A stretch of DNA of 24,945 nucleotides from Botryllus schlosseri (Eukaryota > Chordata > Ascidiacea > Stolidobranchia > Styelidae), in contig ATSW01001623.1 in the NCBI GenBank assembly GCA_000444245.1, positions 1-24,945 on the forward strand. The letters are read 5' to 3'. Below the pieces are notes generated by a model. The model was given only the letters and a program-made list of their open reading frames with translations, searched no databases and was not told the DNA's origin. How positions within the stretch are numbered: the stretch's first letter is position 1; the number at the start of each line of letters is the position of its first letter. Of this stretch, positions 10,060-18,200 are shown piece by piece. A program made the translations under genes and the position numbers.

Positions 10060-10560
10060 TTATCCTGTCACAAACACCACAAGATTACGATATAATGAAA
10101 AGATAAGAGGGTGCCGAATACGACAGGGGTAGACTTTTAATCAGACACCCACCTTTGACTTAGAGCAGTGGTCCTTGATCGGGGTTCACGTGAACCCCGG
10201 TGTTCGCTGAGCCAGTCTAAGTGGTTCGTTAGAGGCCAAGACACATACCAGACTCATACCAGATTTGCAGTAAATATTCATGATAATCTTCAGTTTTGCT
10301 TGAAAATCATGTTTTAGTAATTTTGCTGTTATTGATGTACAGTTCATTTTGTTTCCTCGTATTCTACACTATAATATGTGTAATGTTTTAGATTTTTTTT
10401 CGTGACTAGGCGAGAATTTGGTGTTCGCTAACGCTTTTGGAACAGAGTAAGGGTTCACTACGTTACTATGTAAGTGGCAGACACACTGAATGAAAAGTAC
10501 TATAAGATAAGAGGACAGTACAAGGGCTACAGTCATTTGTGACACGGCAGTCTCAATGAA
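10060..10560 (+). repeat. Dispersed repeat A, copy 3, split by a hAT insertion
   Basis: The left part (CACAAGATTACGATATAATG ... ATCAGACACCCACC) and right part (ACACACTGAATGAAAAGTAC ... AGATAAGAGGAC) match copy 1 at 5515-5660. They are separated by about 310 bp of unrelated sequence that starts with a Charlie-like hAT end. Confidence 0.6.
10165..10475 (+). mobile_element. Charlie/SPIN-like non-autonomous hAT inserted in repeat A
   Basis: Begins CAGTGGTCCTTGATC followed at once by the 20-bp perfect palindrome CGGGGTTCACGTGAACCCCG (10179-10198). That is the layout of CAGTGGTTCTCAACC-type hAT ends with a subterminal palindrome. The right boundary is inferred from where repeat A resumes; the right terminus is decayed and no clear 8-bp duplication was found. 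Confidence 0.5.
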
Positions 10561-10989
10561 GGGTGAAACCTGAAATTTACGAAACTGGGAATTTAAGAAA
10601 TCTCATGAATAGCCTATATCCGCGATACTCAAACGGTGTACAGTGTACACGGTATTCATGAATTATTCTGCGCGTGCGCACGATCGATTGACATTTCGAT
10701 GGATTCACCCTCTCCCGGCCGGCACAGCGCTTGTATTTCGACCCTTGATTGGAGAGGCGAATGGAGGGTAGTTGAAGGTATTACATCGATCGCCAGGATC
10801 GATATTGCTTCGAGTAAATTGCACTCGGATACGCACATGACTGGACGAATTTAACCCTCTCGTCGCTAATGTGGCATTGTTTGAATTCCTCGCGTCGCGC
10901 GCAAACGCATTGTTTATATATTGGTTTGGGTTGAATGGGAAATTTTCAGGCGGTTTTTGGGAGAGGTAGCCACATCTAAGCACTTCTAG
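10561..10989. other. Unassigned sequence
   Basis: Overlapping open frames on both strands (10636-10854 plus, 10656-10838 and 10705-11004 minus) shadow each other. None has a domain or a start and splice context I would defend. Confidence 0.3.
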
Positions 10990-11435
10990 TTTTGGAGAAC
11001 TCAAGTAGTTATGCCTACTTGAACTGATTACTGGAGTGTTTATGTTTTCGAATTACTTCCAGCACTATTACTTGAACAGTTTTTAGGCAAGATACTTGCT
11101 TACTGTATTGCAGTGTACACTTTAACTGAATATTTCTTCGAGGATTGCACCTATTTCTACCTTCATTAGTCGTTTTGAATTAGTCGCGAAGATTCATCTT
11201 GCAATTTTGGAAGTTTAGACACCTCCAATACCAGCATACGCCCACTCGATCTAAACCTACTGTTTGAATTATTTATACTGGAGTACATATTATTCCATCA
11301 TTTCTACTTCTATTAAAAATAGTTTTTACAGATCTAGGGAATTGCTACTTCGATATGAAAGGGAGCAGAAATTTCCGGCGTTACTTCTACTTGCGTAGCA
11401 ACGCTGACTGCTTCGCCCACCTCCACTTTTCAGAT
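10990..11435 (-). mobile_element. Family D (Tol2-like hAT) copy, inverted
   Basis: In reverse complement the right end reads GTGGAGGTGGGCGAAGCAGT, CAGCGTTGCTAC and AAGTAGAAGTAACGCCG. This matches 2200-2260. The left end CTCAAGTAGTTATGCCTACT, then ATGTTTTCGAATTACT and GAACAGTTTTT, matches the reverse complement of 4260-4370. It is about 445 bp, near full length for a short derivative, with no coding capacity. Confidence 0.6.
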
Positions 11436-11523
11436 TAGTTTAAGCGCTTTTATTGACATTTACATTGGATTTTTGGTAAATTTTCGCACTATCTATAAAT
11501 ACGTTTCATACACTGTGTTGGCA

Positions 11524-11750
11524 TTTGGATAAATACGGGATTGCACGCCAAAAAATTGTGGAACTACGTGAGTACACAGACTGCGCACTATAATTGTAAC
11601 CGCATTGACGGAAAGAACGTTACCATGGTGATAGGGTTTGGATAAATACGGGTTTATACTCCAAAAATTGGTACTGGCACATGAACACGCAGATTGCGCT
11701 CCATAATTTGACTAGCATTGACGGAGGAGACATTACTATATAGCGATCAG
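11524..11750 (+). repeat. Two-unit tandem duplication, period 113 bp
   Basis: TTTGGATAAATACGGG at 11524 recurs at 11637. Each unit continues with CCAAAAA, ACACGCAGA-like, GCGC, ATAAT and GCATTGACGGA in the same order. The two units differ at many positions, so the duplication is old. No coding or RNA-gene character is seen. Confidence 0.65.
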
Positions 11751-11979
11751 TTTCAGAGTGGTACTAAATCCAGCAATTTTCGATTTTGTATTGTGAAATG
11801 TCTGATATGGTCACGCTTCATAACATCACCATAAACCAACATATATAGTCAAAAACAAACATCTGTTTACCTTGAATTATATAAGACATATTACAAGAAA
11901 ACTGATTGACAAGGATCTGAGGAAATAGAATAACATGGTTAAGTTTATAGCCTCAGAAGTATTCGTCTCATAACAATGA

Positions 11980-12045
11980 GCATGATAGCTCAGTATGAGT
12001 AGTCACTAGTCAATGGGTACCTGGGCTCGAACCGGGGCTTTTGTT
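11980..12045 (+). repeat. tRNA-derived SINE or tRNA pseudogene
   Basis: It has an A box TAGCTCAGTATG at 11986 and a complete T arm: stem CCTGG (12020-12024), loop GCTCGAA, stem CCGGG (12032-12036). Box spacing is tRNA-like. The acceptor-stem ends do not pair, so a working tRNA is unlikely. Confidence 0.5.
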
Positions 12046-13685
12046 CAAAATAGAACCGGAAAGGTATACAGTTTTCGTTTAGCTTCTTGGCATGTCCCGT
12101 TTTCAACACAATTTTCTGTCGTGTCAAGCGAATATCCGGACCGGATATCACGGTCCCGGTTTTAACACAAAGATTGCGAAATTCTTTCTCCTGATATCAC
12201 TTGCAATCCATCCGATGACTTTACACGGCACTCAACGCGACACGAGAGGAGGAAGAGTTATTATAAAGAGCTGCTTTGATTGTACTTGTAGTAACTGCCA
12301 CGTTGCGCAGATATCGTTCTAATTCAGACACAAAGGGCGTGCGAGAACCGATTTCTAAAGTAAATTATCCGACACAATAATCGTCTCTTACGGGTTTTAT
12401 TAGCAACCATCGCATTCTTCTACGGGCCTACATCAATGAATTCGGGCTCTTATAGATCGTCCACGTTCAGCGCTGATCATGTCAGCAGTATTGGTGGTAT
12501 GTGGGCACAGAATGCAAGTAGTTGAGGTTTGTGGTCATTAGCAGTGACACAACAAAAATCAAGTTAAGCTCATATTAAATCGGAATATGTTCTTATAGGA
12601 GCGAGAAAGAAAAGTGTCTGTAGACAAGCTTGGCTCGTTTCGTACTTTGCAATTATCCAGTAGCAGTTCCATGAACACCAGAGTGTAGTTTTAAATTAAA
12701 ATTAGAGCATAGAGACATTTTAAAAAATGGATTAGAATTAGATAAGTGGCATTTCGCTCTAACTAGTCCATATAGACAACTATTATTATCTAGCTGTCCA
12801 CGTCTGGTGTGAAGTCGGTGCTTATTGAAAGTTTAACGTCAAAGAGTTTCGCAGATTTGGGATCATTCGTTTTACGATTACGCACGCTGGAGAATTTAAA
12901 CCAGCGATTGCACCGCATTGCTCTCGTGTGGAGTCATTATGCCGGAAAGCGGTGTATGAATATTCAATACAAATCCAATGGATAGGATCGAACAGGGTTT
13001 AAGCCACGGATCTATACGACTGTACGAAGCACAAAGGCGCAATGGTATATGGGTTTGGTCTTATTCAGGAATCGTGATAAAGACTACCGGACTGGTGCAA
13101 CAAGACCAATGTAGCCGAAACACCACGAACACTAAAACATCCCAATAGTGAATAGTTGATATCAGAAATACTGAGTAACAATAATGGAGTGACGTGGGTG
13201 TAGGCTTATAGGAAAGGCGGCGTTCCGTAACCGACAATCGGCTTTGTTTGCCCCGAATCACGTCACTAATGGTCGATAATCGCCTGATAACGTATGAGAA
13301 AACTATCCGATTCATTCTCCAACAATGCGATGTCACGATATATATGTTACCTATTACTATAATCCGCAATCACCAGTACCGAGGCGATGTAGACGCGCTT
13401 GCCAGCACCCCGCAATTTCTACGAAAGTTGTAGGCTACTCGCCTGACTGAGTTTTTGTCATCGCAATGGGGTCTACTACTATATGGATTTCGTGGGTGTC
13501 GTTTGGTACGGGTCTGTCGTGATGTTTTGTAACGACACGGCAGATCTTAGTCATTCTCTAATATTGGCGGAGAATTCCAAGCGGGGTAGTCTGGGACCTT
13601 ATCCCGATTCGCACAGAGAATGGATGAAAACAATAGCTTTCGCAAGGTCTTTTGCGCTACAGCTGGTGTTGCTAGCACCGGGTTC
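12046..13685. other. Unassigned sequence
   Basis: An ATG-started plus-strand frame at 12092-12322 and several others (13061-13369 minus, 13248-13433 plus, 13483-13698 plus) show no domain or splice support. A 17-bp palindrome with a one-base centre (ATATCCGG-A-CCGGATAT) lies at 12132-12148. No repeat family was recognised here. Confidence 0.3.
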
Positions 13686-13689
13686 AGTT

Positions 13690-14060
13690 TATGAATAATT
13701 TCATCATTTGTATACGCCGCAACATGGCGAGAAAATGAATGGATAGGAAAGAGTCGCACGACTTGGAATATTCTTTCAATGCACACTGTACAGTGGAATA
13801 ATATTTTCAATCATTCATATTATTTAAATAAACCTAAATTCTGTCGGCTGACACTCGTCAGGGGCAATCGTCAGCAACTAGTCGAGAATTGGATTCAACT
13901 AAAGAACAATTCTCTACTCATTACAGGCGATTACCCCCAAGGAGTGTAAACCGAAAATGTTAGTGTTAATTTCAATACGAACATATCGTGGTTTCGTAGC
14001 TCCAAGAGTTGCTACAACTAACCTTTCAATCAAACACCCACCTCTTCGTCTGGTGTCCAG
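13690..14060 (+). repeat. Dispersed repeat A, copy 4, containing hairpin repeat B
   Basis: Left flank GAATAATTTCATCATTTGTA matches the start of copy 1. The right flank CTTTCAATCAAACACCCACC matches the ATCAGACACCCACC block of copies 1 and 3. Between them is the foldback unit B (13836-13990). Confidence 0.5.
13836..13990. repeat. Foldback hairpin repeat B
   Basis: An imperfect inverted repeat of about 50 bp arms. The left arm runs GTCGGCTGACACTCGTCAGG to GAGAATTG. The right arm, in reverse complement, runs TCGGTTTACACTCC to AGAGAATTG. The loop is roughly 17 nt. Single arms of the same unit occur at 15579-15650 (same orientation as the left arm) and 17575-17660 (inverted). Confidence 0.55.
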
Positions 14061-14480
14061 ACTGTTTTAAAAGGCCGATAGTCATGTACCTTATCTTTAT
14101 GCGACCCGGATTTAAACAAAAAAGCTGTAAACACGCCAGCAGACTGTTGAGTGTTGAGTCTATTTAGAGCGCAGTGTTTATCAACAGTGCGAATTCCCAA
14201 TTCGCATAACAGCGGCACGGATCAGTAAAGGGTTAAGTCACTTAAGCAGCCGCGATATATTAAATGTCATCTTAGTCGATAACACTCAAACAGCGAAATG
14301 TATACAGCGTCCAGCGGCCTTTATCTTTACAATATCCAGATAAGTCCCCTAGAAAGATAACAATGCCCTATCCGCCGTGGCGTGGCGTGGGACGATCGAT
14401 CTATACGCGGAATTTAAAATAAGGAGAGAGAGCCGCCAAGTGCTAACAAAAGCCTGGCGTTTTCCTTCCGGCCAGTTCGA
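14061..14480. other. Upstream region of the IER-like gene, distal part
   Basis: No exon was recognised. It includes a GTGGCGTGGCGTGGGAC run near 14377-14393 that is close to, but not, an EGR site. Probably distal promoter sequence. Confidence 0.3.
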
Positions 14481-14484
14481 GAGA

Positions 14485-14979
14485 GGCGGGGAGCCGAAAA
14501 AGAAAAAAGAAACGAGACAGTCTATAATTGGCGAGGAATAAAACTACGTAATCCGTTTCCCGCAAGCATGCAGTTTGATAAGGCCGTGACACCGGCGGGT
14601 TGTGCGCTATCCTGGCCACTGTATTGCAGTTTTCTTTGCTTGTGAACTATTGCAATCTTAGTTGTAGTCGCGGATATAGCGTGTAAAAGCGCTTGCATAT
14701 AATATCGCATGGAAAATGTCAAATAGCTGATAATAGTCTGGACGTATTTTATAAACGAAGAATTCGTGGATTGCAACCGGAAGAGTTTCGTCGGTGCTAC
14801 GGCGAATTCACGAAATTTCTCCGGCCTCGGCGCTTAGAATCGAGCGAGGGCGTGGTTTAGTTACCGTGGTATTCAGCAAGTGTTCATTTCCTTTTATCTT
14901 TATCAGGTATATACTAAATACCCAACCTGCTACTGAAACAGGGATTCGGATAACCCCGAGGAATATAATTTCGATCAAG
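14485..14979 (+). promoter_or_regulatory. Promoter and 5' UTR region of the IER-like gene
   Basis: Elements in order: ETS-type CTTCCGG near 14465 just upstream, GC box GGCGGGG at 14485-14491, inverted CCAAT (ATTGG) at 14527-14531, TATA-like TTTATAAAC at 14748-14756, ETS-type ACCGGAAG near 14776, a perfect heat-shock element at 14807-14819, and TATATA at 14908-14913. Either TATA-like box would place transcription start upstream of the ATG at 14980 (about 14780 or about 14940). No CArG box (SRF) was seen. Start sites are inferred. Confidence 0.4.
14807..14819 (+). promoter_or_regulatory. Perfect three-unit heat-shock element
   Basis: TTC-ac-GAA-at-TTC, the canonical alternating nTTCnnGAAnnTTC array bound by trimeric HSF1. 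It lies about 160-170 bp before the ATG of the IER-like gene. Mammalian IER5 is an HSF1 target, so a site here is biologically coherent. Confidence 0.55.
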
Positions 14980-15280
14980 ATGGTGATAAACATGGACGTT
15001 GAACTTCAAAGACTGATCTGCGTGTCAGTGGAAAAGATGACACGAGAGCCCGTGCCTTCTCGAAAAGGGAAGGGTCTGGATTTACGCAAGGCGTTGCTAG
15101 TAGCGCACGTATTGCAAGACATGCGGACTGCGTACATCGCCGACGATTATAAGGTTTTGGTTAACACTGTCTGCCCGAATATGAACGGCGAAGAAATTGA
15201 AAGGACCGTACTGAGGCAGGAATATAACGAATCGTTAACGGGCGACGTATTGAATCACAAAAGGGCAAAATTCCTATCAG
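14980..15280 (+). CDS. IER-like gene, exon 1 (IER domain)
   Basis: Encodes residues 1-100 plus one base of codon 101. The IER signature occupies about residues 5-57; the rest (for example GEEIERTVLRQEYNES) is hydrophilic. The donor is TATCAG|GTAAAT at 15281. If the intron were retained, the frame would stay open to a stop at 15439-15441 and add about 53 unrelated residues. Confidence 0.72.
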
Positions 15281-18200
15281 GTAAATACTCGATACTGTTC
15301 GACTTCCGAGGTCGGGTTTGTCTTGCTCTTTTTTGCCGCGCTCGGTCGCGCATATTTTCGGCGGGAATGTTTCAAAATACCGACACCGTGATTCGGTGTT
15401 TTGAATGTCTAGCTCAGTTCAGTATCACTCTTAATCAATAATTTCATCAATACAAACCACCAACACATTGCGATACAATGATAAAATTGGACTCGAAGCT
15501 GGAATTTATTTACGCTACAGTATACCACGGCCTCGGTGTTCAGTAATAGTTATGCGTTGAATAATACATTCACATTGAAATAAACCCGGATATTGTCAGC
15601 TGACACTCGTCAGCGACAACTATTAAAGAATTGAAAGGAACATGGTAAATGCGTTGATGTGTGCTTTGGTTTCCGAAATCCCCGCGATTTCATGTCACGA
15701 AGGTGTGTGTTTTATTTCAAAATTAGGTAGTGGAACGATCTTGTCACGACGCATTGAACATAATGATCTGCACACGATACATTTTAGAATTTACTTCAAA
15801 AATGACTGGAATTTTATATCATTTGTCGCTTTGAGAGAATAAATAGCTGATATGTCAATCCTAAAAATAGCTATAATGAGTATTTCCGCGCTGGGTCTGC
15901 TGCTATGCATATTATGTAGCGCTGCGCTTGATACGAGGAAGTGTACTATATGGCGTGGTAGTCACATGTCGCATAGTGCAACGCGGAAATTCGTTACCCG
16001 GCGAGGCACTCGTGACTGTTTGTTTTGCCGCGGTATAGCGTCAGCGCACTCGAAAAGGAAGCACAGCGTGTGAATAGATCCTGTTCTGGCGGCCAGCGCG
16101 GCACTTCTGGGCGGGTGCGTGTTGTGACGGAACCAGACGCTTGTTTGCAAACAGTTGCGCGATAACGGAATGTTAAAAACGCGGGAAAACGTTGTCCGGC
16201 CGCGTGTGCCGCGAATCTTCGCACCAAACTAGGGGAATACTGTTGAGAAGTAACGGCACACTGTCAAAATCACACGTGTCTGCAAGACATTAATTCGATC
16301 AGTACTCTACACATCTACACTGGAAATACTAGGGAGTAAAATAGGCGTATTTACCACATCCCCACTGTAGCATATGGTGTAGCACTTTCAGGCGCCATAT
16401 TATTGCGGAGATATATCAGATATAGCTCAGTGGGTTATGTTTACGTGTACGCTTGGGTAGAAATCGGCGAAATACACTATTTTCGTTAGGTACGTTCTAT
16501 TCTAACAATCTAACAGCCACACCTCACCAGACGTGTAAAATTACCAGCCCCCACCTCGCATCCATTGACTACCGTCGTAAAGTCGCTATGCGTTTTAGAG
16601 ACGCAGTCAGCTGTGGCACACTTTGGAAAGCAGGGCGTGGCAATCTTGAATTGGCGACGCCGGTTAAATTAGTCATACGCGCATAATAACTGACGTCACA
16701 TGCGATTCCATTTGGCGCGTATGCGCAACCGATCCTGCAGCTTGTACATTGTATTGTATACCGTACAAGGCGTACACTGAATGAAACAGGAGCTAGTTTC
16801 GACGCTAGAAACTAACCTAATCTGATTTAATGCAGGTCCGTACCTGGAAAGTGCCTTATCATCAAAGGCTATGGGATTAGTCAATAGGTAATTGGACTAG
16901 CTACGAAACCTACAGTCAATGGGCGTACCAAAATCTCAAGTCTTCCACAATGCTGTAATGATGTCAATAACTATCTTGCGTTTATCGCTAGAGCGTTTCA
17001 ACCGCGGGGGTTATTCTAGCTAGAACATAGTCGCTGGGCCCTCGAGATTATTGGGCCTCGATTGCGGCGAGACAGCTTGGATATTCTCGGCTGTGTTAGC
17101 GTCTAGTATCCAAATTGGAAATCTCATTACTGTATTCCGAGAAAGCACTATTTGCGTAGTACACCAGAGCGAAACGACTGGTTAATACGCGTATCAGACT
17201 GATAGTCGACGGTCGGTGTTACGCTGTATCGTACTGCATCGAATAGCTTGATCCCCGTGTTATTCTGCCGTAACTTGTTGGGTTTATTGGTCATTTTCAA
17301 TAAGCGGGTCGTACTGCTGTGACCCGTTATCGATTCCTTAAGCTATTAAAATCGATTGGCTTCCAAATTCGGGCGGTTATTTTAGAATTTCGCACAGCAA
17401 TCGGGAGATATCTTTTCCTGTGCGTAAGTTCATCGTTTGAAGGCCGGCCTCAATCAAATGTCAAAGGCGCGGCACTTGGTAATGATGAATTGGTGATTAT
17501 AACTGATAACACAGTCAAATTCATGTATCGCTCTTAATAATCCAGCTGTATATGTGTTTTAAATAGCTCGATGTTCATTTCAATTATCTTCTAGTTGCTG
17601 ACGATTACCCTTGACGAATGTCAGCCGAAAATATTCGGGTTTATTTCTCTATAAGTTTGTTATTAGATTGTGTATAGAAGGTCTGTACCTCGACGTATAT
17701 CCTGATGATTGTGGGCTGTGGCAGGTTATAAACCGGCAGAATGCTACGCAAGTACTGCCAAAACCGAAAATGTTCGTTACACGCAAAATAGTATCGACAT
17801 TTTTGTTTATAAATAATACACTCTCTCGTATACGAATAGAATACTAGGTAATTGCGACTGTCCTCGAAATAGCACCGTCAATTCCGAGAAGGCGCAAATT
17901 ATCGATATCACAAAATTTGCATCAATCTGTGCCGCGGAAAGACGTAATGGCGTGGTGGCCGGTGGTCCTGTCTCAGATAATTCAATTTTCCTCAAAAATC
18001 AACCCGAAATTTGAGGTAATTCGGAAAATATTGGACGATTCGGAATAATGGCACCTTCAAAACGAGAGTCGATTGCTTTTGATTGACCACAGGCCGCGAA
18101 TAACAGTGGAGCAATTCAAAATCGGGTAATTAAGCGCGCGGATGCCTTGTTTGTCTTATCCGATACATATTGCCCATGTGTTTAATAACGTCATCCGGGC

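Noticed and set aside
14794-14979. Upstream extension of the exon 1 frame beyond the ATG at 14980
   Set aside because: It starts only at a GTG, contains no ATG, and includes the heat-shock element and a TATA-like box, so it is better read as promoter or 5' UTR.
17319-17537. Possible extra exon in intron 1 with a GTAAGT donor
   Set aside because: The phase does not match exon 1 and no good acceptor precedes it in a usable frame.
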